Shown here one piece after another: positions 28,276-36,303 of a stretch of DNA of 64,000 bases (its first letter is position 1; every line of letters starts with the position of its first letter). The DNA is from DASSUW01 sp963849695 (GTDB lineage: Bacteria; Actinomycetota; Thermoleophilia; Solirubrobacterales; Solirubrobacteraceae). The stretch covers positions 310,001-374,000 of the forward strand of contig CAWKIT010000011.1 in NCBI GenBank assembly GCA_963849695.1. Reading direction: 5' to 3'. The notes below the pieces were generated by a model. It was not told the origin of the DNA, made no database searches, and saw only the letters and a program-made list of their open reading frames with translations. The position numbers and the translations under genes are program-made.

Positions 28276-29258
28276 CCGAGCGGCTCGTCCGCAACCCGCT
28301 CGCCGGGCCGGTCGACCTCGGCCCTCCGCCGGCCGGCCCGCTCGCGTTCCACCGCACGCTCCCCGGGTACGCGCCGACGCCGCTGGTCGAGGCGCCCGCG
28401 GCCGCCGCTGCGCTCGGGGTGCGGCGCGTGATGGTCAAGGACGAGTCGAGCCGGCTCGGGCTGCCCTCGTTCAAGGTGCTCGGGGCGTCGTGGGCGATCC
28501 ACCGCGCGCTGCATGAGCGCCCCGACACGAGCGCGCTGGCGTGCGCGACCGACGGAAACCACGGCCGCGCCGTCGCCCGCATGGCGCGGCTGCTCGGGCT
28601 CGAGGCCACCGTGCTCGTGCCCGCGTCCATGCTCGCGGCGCGGCGGGAGGCGATCGCCGCCGAGGGCGCGCGCGTGGAGGTGGTGGACGGCACGTACGAC
28701 GAGGCGGTGGAGCGCGCCGCGCAGCTCGACGCGCTCGTGATCCAGGACACGGCGTGGCCCGGCTACGAGACCGTGCCGGCCTGGGTGGTGGAGGGGTACT
28801 CCACGATCGGCGCCGAGATCGACCTGCAGCCCGACCTGGTCGGGGTCCAGATCGGCGTCGGCTCGTTCGCCGCCGCGATGGTGCGCCGCTTCGCCGGGGC
28901 GCGGATCGTCGGCGTCGAGCCGGTGAGCGCGGCGTGCGCGCTCGCCTCGATCGAGGCCGGCGAGCCGGCCGAGGTCCCCGGCCCGCACGACTCCGTGATG
29001 GCGGGCCTCAACTGCGGCCGCGTCTCGCCGGTCGCGTGGCCGGCGGTGAGCCGCGGGATCGAGGCGTTCTGCGCGATCGGCGACGACCGCGCGCGCGAGG
29101 CGGTCACGCTGCTGGCGCGCGACGGGATCGAGGCGGGCGAGAGCGGGGCGGCCGGCCTCGCCGGCCTGCTGGCGTTCCGCGACGAGCTGGCGATTCCGGC
29201 GCACGCCACCGTGCTGGTCGTCAACACCGAGGGCGACACCACCAGGGAGGAAACATGA
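28272..29258 (+). CDS. PLP-dependent lyase of the diaminopropionate ammonia-lyase type (YgeX-like)
   Basis: Fold-type II PLP enzyme expected to deaminate 2,3-diaminopropionate or a similar beta-substituted amino acid to pyruvate and ammonia. Family marks: FHRTLPGYAPTPLVEAPAAA (about 27-46), VKDESSRLGLPSFKVLGAS with the Schiff-base Lys near 67, ACATDGNHGRAVARMARLLG, VQIGVGSFAAAMV for phosphate binding, and NCGRVSPVAWPAVSRG near 250. At 328 residues it is shorter than classic DpaL (about 400), so a broader substrate range is possible. Overlaps the YgeY-like gene by ATGA. The 53 bases after it are empty. Confidence 0.8.
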   Translation: MTERLVRNPLAGPVDLGPPPAGPLAFHRTLPGYAPTPLVEAPAAAAALGVRRVMVKDESSRLGLPSFKVLGASWAIHRALHERPDTSALACATDGNHGRAVARMARLLGLEATVLVPASMLAARREAIAAEGARVEVVDGTYDEAVERAAQLDALVIQDTAWPGYETVPAWVVEGYSTIGAEIDLQPDLVGVQIGVGSFAAAMVRRFAGARIVGVEPVSAACALASIEAGEPAEVPGPHDSVMAGLNCGRVSPVAWPAVSRGIEAFCAIGDDRAREAVTLLARDGIEAGESGAAGLAGLLAFRDELAIPAHATVLVVNTEGDTTREET

Positions 29259-29311
29259 GCGATCCCGCGAGGACGGATCGCTGGTGATCCGCACGCCCAG
29301 TCGGGTGATAC

Positions 29312-30310
29312 TCAGCCGGTACGACTGAAGCCGCGGTCGAGCAGGCGCTCTGCCTGCCGCCCGGGGTCCGGAGAGTTCAGCAGCACGACGCCGAGCCGCC
29401 TGCTCCCGCGCCGTGCGGTGGCGACGATGCAGCGGCCGGCGGCCTCGGTGTAGCCGGTCTTCACGCCGGTGGCGCCGCGGTAGCCGGATCTCAGCAGCGG
29501 GTTGTTGTTGTAGAGGTAGATCCGCCCGCCCTTGATCGGGAAGGGAAGCACCGCCGCGCGGCGGCGGACTATCCGGGCCAGCCGCGGCTCGCGCAGCACC
29601 GCGCGCGCGAGGGCGGCGAGGTCGGGCGCGCACGAGTGGTTGCCGTGGTCGCGGATGCCCGACACCGAGGAGAAGCGCGTGCACGCCAGCCCCATCGCGC
29701 GCGCCCGTGCGTTCATGAGCCCGACGAAGCGCGGCACCGTGCCGCCCGCCCGCTGGGCGAGCGCGATCGCCGCGTCGTTGCCCGACGGCAGCAGCAGCCC
29801 GTGCAGCATCGCGCTGATGCCGATCCGCTTGCCGCGCGGCAGCAGGCCGACGCCCGAGCCGGTGTAGGCGAGCGCCTCCCTGGTGATCGGCACCCGTGCG
29901 CCCTCGGGCAGCCGGTCGACCACCACCAGCGCGGTCATCATCTTCGTCAGCGACGCGATCGGCAGCACCCGCTCCGGATCGTGCCGCCACAGGACCAGGC
30001 CGCTGTCGACGTCGAACATGAGCCCGGAGCGCGGCGGCTTGCGGAAGTCCACGCGCACGACATCCGGTGCGCCCTCGAGCTGCACGGCGAGCGGCGAAGG
30101 AGCGGTGCCGCCGCCGGCCAGCGGCGCGGTCCCGGAGTCCAGCAGCGGCCCCGGGGCGGGCGGCGCGGTCGTCCGGCGCGGGGGATCGGGGTCGCCCGCG
30201 CGCCCCGCCGCCAGCAGCGTCGCGGCCAGCGCGAGCACGAGCACCGCCGCCACCGGCTTCCAGCGCCGGCGCCGGCGGCGGGCACCTCCTTGGAGCAGGC
30301 GATACGGCAC
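29312..30310 (-). CDS. D-alanyl-D-alanine carboxypeptidase (peptidase S11)
   Basis: Penicillin-binding carboxypeptidase that trims peptidoglycan stem peptides outside the membrane. An Arg-rich start and hydrophobic helix (AAVLVLALAATLLAAG, about 20-35) anchor it. A Pro-rich linker leads to the S11 domain with all three motifs: SLTK near 118 (IASLTKMM), SGN near 177 (LPSGNDAA) and KTG near 277 (GVKTGYT). The C-terminal beta domain of DacA/DacC is absent, so it is a single-domain form of 332 residues. The GTG start lies one base after the rhomboid stop; it ends the nine-gene minus-strand run. Confidence 0.88.
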   Translation of the reverse strand: MPYRLLQGGARRRRRRWKPVAAVLVLALAATLLAAGRAGDPDPPRRTTAPPAPGPLLDSGTAPLAGGGTAPSPLAVQLEGAPDVVRVDFRKPPRSGLMFDVDSGLVLWRHDPERVLPIASLTKMMTALVVVDRLPEGARVPITREALAYTGSGVGLLPRGKRIGISAMLHGLLLPSGNDAAIALAQRAGGTVPRFVGLMNARARAMGLACTRFSSVSGIRDHGNHSCAPDLAALARAVLREPRLARIVRRRAAVLPFPIKGGRIYLYNNNPLLRSGYRGATGVKTGYTEAAGRCIVATARRGSRRLGVVLLNSPDPGRQAERLLDRGFSRTG

Positions 30311-30311
30311 G

Positions 30312-31052
30312 TCAGCGCATCCGCTCGATCTGGCGGAGCCGCCGTCGCTCGCTGGCGAACACGCGTATCAGCAGCAATCCGAACACGAAGCCGCCGATGT
30401 GGGCGAAGTACGCCACGCCGCCGCCCTGCCCGGTCGGCTGCAGCAGGTCGAAGTAGGCGAACACGGCCTGCTGCAGGATCCAGATGCCGAGGAAGAGGAT
30501 CGCCGGGAGCTCGAGGATCGTGAAGAAGAAGATGATGAAGATGACCGTCACGACCCGCGCCTGCGGGAACAGCAGGAGGTAGCCGCCGAGGACGCCCGCG
30601 ACCGCGCCCGAGGCGCCCAGCGTGGGGACGTCCTCGCCGCTCTGGAGCGGGATGGTGGGGATGATGTGCGCCGCGTCGGCGGCCAGGCCCGCCAGCAGGT
30701 AGAAGACGATGAACCGCAGCGGCCCCATGGAGTCCTCGACGTTGTTGCCGAAGATCCACAGGAACAGCATGTTGCCGCCGAGGTGCAGGATGCTGCCGTG
30801 CATGAACATGCTGGTGAACGCGGTGAGGATCGTCGAGGGTCCGCCGGGCGCCGTCTGACAGGGCGACTCGCCCGTGAATTCGCAGGGGACCGCGGCGTAT
30901 TGGCTCACCGGCCAGTCGCCGCCTGCTCCGCCGTCGGGAAGCCCGAGCAGCCCGTCCTGCAGGAAGAAGTAGACGAACGCGTTCGCGATGATCAGCGCGA
31001 CCGTGACGACCGGGAAGTGCTCGGTCGGGATGTTGTCGCGGAGCGGGAACAA
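30312..31052 (-). CDS. Rhomboid-family intramembrane serine protease
   Basis: Six-helix membrane protease that cuts transmembrane proteins within the bilayer. Motifs: SMFMHGSILHLGGNMLFLWIFG for helix 2 with its His and Asn (about 81-102), the catalytic serine in PTLGASGAVAGVLGGYLLLF (near 147), and the partner His in AYFAHIGGFVFGLLL (near 217). A short N-terminal extension (MFPLRDNIPTEHFP) is typical of actinobacterial rhomboids. A TTG start at 31052 is used, since no ATG or GTG fits before helix 1. The gene is 21 bases after lipA. Confidence 0.88.
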   Translation of the reverse strand: MFPLRDNIPTEHFPVVTVALIIANAFVYFFLQDGLLGLPDGGAGGDWPVSQYAAVPCEFTGESPCQTAPGGPSTILTAFTSMFMHGSILHLGGNMLFLWIFGNNVEDSMGPLRFIVFYLLAGLAADAAHIIPTIPLQSGEDVPTLGASGAVAGVLGGYLLLFPQARVVTVIFIIFFFTILELPAILFLGIWILQQAVFAYFDLLQPTGQGGGVAYFAHIGGFVFGLLLIRVFASERRRLRQIERMR

Positions 31053-31073
31053 CGGTCCGCGTACAACGGTAGG

Positions 31074-32039
31074 TCAGACTCCGGCGGCGGCCAGCGGCCC
31101 CAGACCCGGGCGGTTCTGCTCGATGTGCTCGTCGGCGTGGTAGGAGGAGCGCACGAGCGGGCCGGCCGCGACGTGCTCGAACCCGAGGTCGTAGGCCGCG
31201 GCCTCGAGCGCGGCGAACTCCCCCGGCTCCCAGTAGCGCACGACCGGGAGGTGCTGCTCGGTCGGCCGCAGGTACTGGCCGACGGTCAGCACCTGGACGC
31301 CATGCGCGCGCAGCTGCCCGAAGGCGTCGACCATCTCGTCGTGGGTCTCGCCGAGGCCGACCATCAGGCCCGACTTGGTCGTCACCTCGCCCTCGCCCAT
31401 CTCCTTGGCGTTGCGCAGCACGCGCAGCGAGCGCTCCCAGCGGCCGCCGCGGCGCGCGAGCGGGTACAGCCGCGGCGCGACCTCGACGTTGTGGTTGAAG
31501 ACGTCCGGCCGCTCGGCGATCACCTTCGCCAGCGGCATCTCCTCGCCGCGGAAGTCCGGCGTCAGGCACTCGATCCTGCACCACGGCGCCTGCATGCGGA
31601 TCGAGCGGATCACGCCCACCCACGCCTGCGCGCCGTAGTCGGGCAGGTCGTCGCGGTCGACGCTCGTCACCACCGCGTGGCGAAGGCCCATGCGGGCGAC
31701 CGAGCGCGCGACGCGCAGGGGCTCGAGCGGGTCGTTGAACGTCGGCTTGCCGGTCTTGACGTTGCAGAACCCGCAGCGGCGCGTGCAGGTGTCGCCGAGG
31801 ATCATGAACGTCGCCGTGCCGCGCTCCCAGCAGTCGCCGACGTTCGGGCAGGCCGCCTCCTGGCAGACCGTGTGCAGGCCCTCGTCGCGGATCATCCGGT
31901 CGAGCTCGCGGTAGCGCTCTCCGCCCGGCGCCGGCACCTTGAACCAGCGCGGCTTGCGGCTGCGGAACGGCACCGTGTCGGGCCCGAGCACCTTCAGCAC
32001 GTCCATGCCGCCGGGGTTGGCTCGGGAGCGCGTGCTCAC
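31074..32039 (-). CDS. lipA: Lipoyl synthase
   Basis: Radical-SAM enzyme that inserts two sulfurs into protein-bound octanoyl groups to make lipoate. The 321-residue sequence has the auxiliary cluster motif CQEAACPNVGDCW (C-x4-C-x5-C), the radical-SAM motif CTRRCGFCNV (C-x3-C-x2-C), VTSVDRDDLPDYGA, and the C-terminal RSSYHADE containing the essential Ser. GTG 32039 overlaps the PPOX stop (GTGA), so translation is coupled. Its placement in the same run as lipB and lipoyl-bearing E2 means the cell makes the cofactor beside the enzyme that carries it. Confidence 0.96.
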   Translation of the reverse strand: MSTRSRANPGGMDVLKVLGPDTVPFRSRKPRWFKVPAPGGERYRELDRMIRDEGLHTVCQEAACPNVGDCWERGTATFMILGDTCTRRCGFCNVKTGKPTFNDPLEPLRVARSVARMGLRHAVVTSVDRDDLPDYGAQAWVGVIRSIRMQAPWCRIECLTPDFRGEEMPLAKVIAERPDVFNHNVEVAPRLYPLARRGGRWERSLRVLRNAKEMGEGEVTTKSGLMVGLGETHDEMVDAFGQLRAHGVQVLTVGQYLRPTEQHLPVVRYWEPGEFAALEAAAYDLGFEHVAAGPLVRSSYHADEHIEQNRPGLGPLAAAGV

Positions 32040-32449
32040 GCCACGAAGGGTACCCAGGAGCGCCACCGCTCCGGCTCGATCGCGATCACCGGGCCGGCGG
32101 GCCGCGCTGACCGGTACTGCTCGTACTTGGCGGCCAGCGCGTCGATCGCCGCGCGCGACTCGATCACCTCGGCCGGTCCGTCCACGCGCACCCACCAAAG
32201 GCGCGACCAGTCCTCCTCGTAGTGGTCGACGAGCAGGCTCGCCCGGCCGGTCGCGCGCACGTTGTCGAGCCGCTTCAGCGCGCGGGTGGACTTGGGCTTG
32301 GCGTCCACGGCGGTGACGATCGTCTCGCCGAGCAGCGCGAACGCGACGGGCACGACGTGCGGCCGGCCGTCCCCGGTCACGGTCGCGAGCCGCCCGACGC
32401 GGGCGCTCGTCAGATGCTCCTCAGCGGTGGCGCGCGGCCAGCTCGGCAT
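32036..32449 (-). CDS. PPOX-class F420-dependent oxidoreductase (Rv0121-type)
   Basis: A 137-residue split-barrel flavin/F420 protein. It matches the pattern of the F420-binding PPOX class: RVGRLATVTGDGRPHVVPVAF (about 17-37), VDAKPKSTRALKRLDNVRAT (about 49-68), LLVDHYEEDWSRLWWVRVDG (about 72-91) and AKYEQYRSARPAGPVIAIEP. The physiological substrate is not known for this subgroup. It overlaps the LLM-class gene by 29 bases at its start and lipA by four at its end, so all three should be made together. F420 use fits an actinobacterium. Confidence 0.8.
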   Translation of the reverse strand: MPSWPRATAEEHLTSARVGRLATVTGDGRPHVVPVAFALLGETIVTAVDAKPKSTRALKRLDNVRATGRASLLVDHYEEDWSRLWWVRVDGPAEVIESRAAIDALAAKYEQYRSARPAGPVIAIEPERWRSWVPFVA

Positions 32450-33249
32450 ATTGCTCGACCAGCGGCAGCGCCACGTCCGCGGGCTCGGATTCGAGCATGA
32501 GCAGCACCCGGTCGACGCCGGCCGCCTCGAGCCGCTCGACGAAAGCGTCCTCGGCCTGCGCGCCGTAGTAGGTCACGCGCACGTGACGGCCGGCCCGCTC
32601 GCGCAGCTCCGCGATGCGGGGCGCGAGGTCCTCGGGAGCCGCCCGGTTCGGCATCCACTCGTCGCCGTAATCGAGCACGCGGTCGAGCACCTTCTCGCCG
32701 AGGCCGCCGACGAGGACGGGCGGATGCGGCTTCTGCACGGGCTTCGGCCACGACCAGATCGGGTCGAAGTCGCACGTGCTCGCCGTGGAAGGAGGCCTCG
32801 TCCTGCGTCCACATCGCCTTCATGGCGAGGACCCGCTCGCGCATGATCGAGAACCGCCGGCGCGGGTCGGTGCCGTGGTTTCGCATCTCCTCCCGGTTCC
32901 AGCCGCCGCCGACGCCGAACTCGAACCGCCCGCCGGAGAGCGCGTCCAGCGAGGCGACCGCCTTGGCCGTCACGATCGGGTCGCGCTCGACCACGAGGCA
33001 GATCCCGGTACCCAGGCGCAGCGTCTCCGTCGCTTGAGCGACCGTCGCCAGGGCGACGAACGGGTCATGGGTGCGCTTGTACTTCTCGGGCAGCTCGCCG
33101 CCGCCCGAGTAGGGCGTCTCGCGCTCGACCGGGATGTGCGTGTGCTCGGCGAAGAACAGCGCCTCGAAGCCGGCGTCCTCCGCGGCGGCGCCGAGCTCCG
33201 CCGGCGCGATCGAGGTGTCGGTCGGGAAGAAGGTGAGGCCGAAATTCAT
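32421..33249 (-). CDS. LLM-class F420-dependent oxidoreductase (one-base frame break)
   Basis: Luciferase-like TIM-barrel enzyme using coenzyme F420. The first part (MNFGLTFFPTDTSIAPAELG, GFEALFFAEHTHIPVERETP, LGTGICLVVERDPIVTAKAV, GRFEFGVGGGWNREEMRNHG) reads from ATG 33249. After FHGEHV the frame is lost at base 32772; removing that one base continues as DFDPIWSWPKPVQKPHPPVL, then GGLGEKVLDRVLDYGDEWMP, to the stop at 32421. The repaired protein has 275 residues, normal for the family. ATGA overlap with lipB upstream. An F420 enzyme between lipB and lipA is unusual; the reaction is unknown. Confidence 0.82.
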
Positions 33250-33950
33250 GCCAAGGCGCTCGCACGAGCTTGCGAGTGCGAGTAAGCCGCATACGGTCTC
33301 CCCGGGTGCGGCGCCAGGCGGCGCGGCGTGACGATCCTCTGCCGGCGCTCGAAGGCGTGCGCGAAGGCGTAGGCGGCGCGCTTGCGGAAGCATTCGATCC
33401 CCTCGGGCGAGCCTTCCGCCTGCAGCGACGTCATCTTCACCTCCGGCAGCCCGCAGGCGATCACCGAGCCGAACGGGTCGAGGTCGTTCTCGACGTTGAC
33501 CGCGAAGCCGTGCATGGACACGCGGCGCGAGACGTGGATGCCGATCGAGGCGATCTTGCGGTCCTCTACCCACACGCCGGTGAGCTCCCGGCCCTCGCGC
33601 GTTCCCGCGGGAACGCCGGCGGCGCGGACGGCGTCGATCAGCGCCCGCTCCATCGTCTCCACGAACGCGCGCACGTTCGGCACGTGCATGATCGGATAGC
33701 CGACCAGCTGCCCGGGCCCGTGGTAGGTCAGCTTGCCGCCGCGCTCGGTCTCGACGACGTCGATGTCGCTGCGAACCGGCAGCTCGCCGGGCTCCGAGCG
33801 GCGGCCGAGCGTGTACACGGGCGGATGCTCGAGCAGCAGCAGCAGGTCGGGCAGCTCACCGGCCTGCACCCGCGCGCGCAGGCGCTCCTGGAGCGCGACC
33901 GCCTCCCGGTACTCCACCTCGCCGAGGTGGCACGTCCACAGCTCGCGCAT
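33246..33950 (-). CDS. lipB: Octanoyl-[ACP]:protein octanoyltransferase
   Basis: Moves the octanoyl group from acyl carrier protein to the lipoyl domain lysine, the step before LipA. The 234-residue protein carries RGGKLTYHGPGQLVGYP (about 70-86), the loop RKIASIGIHVSRRVSMHG with the active-site Lys region (about 131-149), and ACGLPEVKMTSL with the catalytic Cys (near 165). It lies immediately after the E2 gene (no gap) and overlaps the LLM-type gene. The C-terminal ~30 residues are Arg-rich and not conserved. Confidence 0.94.
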   Translation of the reverse strand: MRELWTCHLGEVEYREAVALQERLRARVQAGELPDLLLLLEHPPVYTLGRRSEPGELPVRSDIDVVETERGGKLTYHGPGQLVGYPIMHVPNVRAFVETMERALIDAVRAAGVPAGTREGRELTGVWVEDRKIASIGIHVSRRVSMHGFAVNVENDLDPFGSVIACGLPEVKMTSLQAEGSPEGIECFRKRAAYAFAHAFERRQRIVTPRRLAPHPGRPYAAYSHSQARASALA

Positions 33951-35354
33951 CTACGTGATCGGCCAGGACTCGAGCTTCGCTCGCAGCCCGCTCAGGAACT
34001 TCGCGGCGAGCGCGCCGTCGAGCGCGCGGTGGTCCCACGACATGCACAGGTACGTCATCGGGCGGATCGCGATCGAGTCGTTGCCGAGCTCGTCGGTGAT
34101 CACCACCGGCCGCTTGACCACGGCCTCGGTGTCGAGGATCGCGACCTGCGGCTGGTTGATCACCGGCGTGGCGATGATCGAGCCGTAGCCGCCGGGGTTG
34201 GTGATCGTGAACGATCCGCCGCGCACCTCGTCCGGTGTCAGCTCGTTGGCGCGCCCCCGCTGGGCGAGATCCTTGATGCGGGTGGCCAGCCCCTCGACCG
34301 ACAGCTCCTGTGCATCGCGGATCACCGGCACGATCAGCCCGCCCTCGCCGAGCGACACCGCGATCCCGAGGTGCACGCCGTCGTAGGTGGTGAGCGTGCC
34401 GTCCTCGAGCGTCGCGTTGAGCTGCGGGAACTCGCGCAGCGTGTCGATCGCCGCGCGCGCGATGTACGGCAGGTAGGTGAACCCGGTCTTCGCGCGCGCC
34501 GCCTCGATCCGCACCAGGTCGGCCTCGACCACCGTGGTGCAGGTGGCGGCGGTCTGGAGCGACTCCAGCATCCGCGCGCCGATCGCCTGGCGCATGCGCG
34601 ACAGCGGCGCGCTCCCCGCGGCCGCTGCAGGTGCCGGCTGCTCGATCCGCGGCTTGCGCTTCTTCGGCGCCGCCGGCTCGTCCGGCCGGTACGGGCTCTC
34701 GATGTGCATCGGCGGCTCCTCGACCGCCGCGCCGCCGCCGTCCTCCATGAACGCGAGCACGTCCTGCTTGCGCACGCGGCCGCCGCGGCCGGTGCCCTCG
34801 ACCTGGTCGAGGTCGATCCCGTGCTCGGAAGCGATCCGCATCACCACCGGCGAATAGCGGCGGGGCCCGGACCGCCGTGCCGCGGCGGAGCCGCGCTGCG
34901 CCGTGCCGGCGTGCTCCTGCTCGGTGTCGCCCTGAAGCTCTCCGGCCTCGCCGGGCGCGTCGAGCGCCGCCGCCGCCTCGCTCGTGCCCGCCGACGAGGC
35001 GGAATCGGCTGGCGCCGATTCCGGGGCGGAATCCGCTGGCGCGGATTCCGCCGAGGCCGAATCGACCTCGCTGCGGTGCGCCTCGCCGGGCTTCGCGTCG
35101 GTGGCGATCCGGGCGAGCACGGTCCCGACCTCGACGGTCGTGCCGACCTCCACCAGCAGCTCCTGCACCCGCCCGGTGCCGGGCGCCTCGACGTCGGTGT
35201 CGATCTTGTCGGTCGAGATCGAGGCGATGATCTCGTCGGCCTCCACCCAGTCGCCGGGCTGCTTCTTCCACTCGACGACGGTGCCCTCGGCCACCGACAC
35301 CCCCATCTGGGGCATCGTCACGTCTATAAGCGTTTCAGTACTCGAGGAGCTCAC
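33951..35354 (-). CDS. 2-oxo-acid dehydrogenase E2 (lipoyl acyltransferase)
   Basis: Core acyltransferase of a 2-oxo-acid dehydrogenase complex. Lipoyl domain about 8-85 with the lipoylated Lys in STDKIDTDV (near 50); a long Ala/Ser/Glu/Pro linker (85-165) containing direct repeats; peripheral-subunit-binding domain about 166-205 (YSPVVMRIASEHGIDLDQVE, GTGRGGRVRKQDV); catalytic domain about 245-467 ending with SWDHRALDGA, the active-site His. GTG 35354 is preceded by GGAGG and overlaps the E1beta stop by 20 bases. The linker is encoded partly by 22-base palindromes (separate entry). With the adjacent branched-chain-like E1 pair it probably serves branched-chain or a general 2-oxo acid. Confidence 0.9.
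   Translation of the reverse strand: MSSSSTETLIDVTMPQMGVSVAEGTVVEWKKQPGDWVEADEIIASISTDKIDTDVEAPGTGRVQELLVEVGTTVEVGTVLARIATDAKPGEAHRSEVDSASAESAPADSAPESAPADSASSAGTSEAAAALDAPGEAGELQGDTEQEHAGTAQRGSAAARRSGPRRYSPVVMRIASEHGIDLDQVEGTGRGGRVRKQDVLAFMEDGGGAAVEEPPMHIESPYRPDEPAAPKKRKPRIEQPAPAAAAGSAPLSRMRQAIGARMLESLQTAATCTTVVEADLVRIEAARAKTGFTYLPYIARAAIDTLREFPQLNATLEDGTLTTYDGVHLGIAVSLGEGGLIVPVIRDAQELSVEGLATRIKDLAQRGRANELTPDEVRGGSFTITNPGGYGSIIATPVINQPQVAILDTEAVVKRPVVITDELGNDSIAIRPMTYLCMSWDHRALDGALAAKFLSGLRAKLESWPIT
35001..35049. repeat. Two 22-base palindromes, 27 bases apart, in the E2 linker
   Basis: 35001-35022 and 35028-35049 both have arms GGAATC...GATTCC enclosing GCTGGCGC. The first is a 9-bp stem (GGAATCGGC/GCCGATTCC) with a 4-base loop; the second differs by symmetrical C/G swaps that keep the pairing. 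In frame they code SAPADS units of the flexible linker. The reverse complement of the first copy recurs exactly at 50835-50856. Confidence 0.8.
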
Positions 35355-36300
35355 GGCACGCCTCCCTCACGTCGTCGACCTGCGGCAGCACGGCCTGCTC
35401 CAGCGTGGGGGAGAACGGGATCGGCACGTCCGGCGTCGCGACGCGGACGACCGGCCCGTCGAGGTCCTCCCAGCCCTTCTCGGCGATCACGGCGGCGACC
35501 TGCGCGCCCGCCGCGCACGTCATGTTGGCCTCGTCGACGATCACCACCTTCGAGCACTTGCGCACCGAGGCGAGGATCGCCTCCTCGTCGAGCGGCACGA
35601 GCGAGCGCAGGTCGAGCACCTCCACCGAGGCGCCGTCGAGGTCCTCGGTCGCCTCGAGCGCGGTGTGGACCATCGCGCCGTAGGTGATGACCACGAGGTC
35701 GGTGCCCTCGCGCGCCACCCGGGCGGTGAACGGCGTCTCGTAGGTGCCTGGAGGCACGTCGCCCTTCACGCGCCGGTAGAGGTGCTTGTGCTCCATGTAG
35801 ATGACCGGGTTCGGGTCGCGGATCGACTTGATCAGCAGGCCCTTGGCGTCCTCGGCCGTCGAGGGAGCGACGACCTTCAGGCCCGGGCTGTGCATGAACC
35901 ACGCCTCGGGGTTCTGCGAGTGGTACGGGCCGCCGCTGAAGCCGCCGCCGGACGGGAGGCGGACGGTGATGTTCACCGACAGCCCCTGGCGGTAGTACAT
36001 CTTCCCGGCGACGTTGACGAGCTGGTCGAAGCCGCACGAGATGAAGTCGGCGAACTGCATCTCGGCGATCGGGCGCATGCCCTCGACCGCGGCGCCGATG
36101 GCGGTGCCGACGATCCCGGACTCCGCGAGCGGCGTGTCCATCACGCGCATCGCGCCGAACTCGTCGATGAACCCGTCGGTCACCTTGAAGGCGCCGCCGA
36201 ACACACCGATGTCCTCGCCCATCACGAACACGCGCTCGTCGCCGCGCATCTCCTCGCGCATGGCGTCCGAGATCGCCTGCAGGTACGTCATGGTCGCCAT
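35335..36300 (-). CDS. 2-oxo-acid dehydrogenase E1 beta subunit (branched-chain-like)
   Basis: Beta chain of a thiamine-diphosphate-dependent alpha2beta2 E1. The N-terminal half has DERVFVMGEDIGVFGGAFKV (about 21-40), DTPLAESGIVGTAIGAAVEG (about 55-74) and FADFISCGFDQLVN; the middle GGPYHSQNPEAWFMHSPGLK (about 123-142) is characteristic of branched-chain-type beta chains. The transketolase C-terminal domain follows (LDLRSLVPLDEEAILASVRK, VDEANMTCAAGAQVAAVI). Four bases separate it from the alpha gene and it overlaps E2, so the trio is one operon. Confidence 0.9.
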   Translation of the reverse strand: MATMTYLQAISDAMREEMRGDERVFVMGEDIGVFGGAFKVTDGFIDEFGAMRVMDTPLAESGIVGTAIGAAVEGMRPIAEMQFADFISCGFDQLVNVAGKMYYRQGLSVNITVRLPSGGGFSGGPYHSQNPEAWFMHSPGLKVVAPSTAEDAKGLLIKSIRDPNPVIYMEHKHLYRRVKGDVPPGTYETPFTARVAREGTDLVVITYGAMVHTALEATEDLDGASVEVLDLRSLVPLDEEAILASVRKCSKVVIVDEANMTCAAGAQVAAVIAEKGWEDLDGPVVRVATPDVPIPFSPTLEQAVLPQVDDVREACRELLEY

Positions 36301-36303
36301 CGC

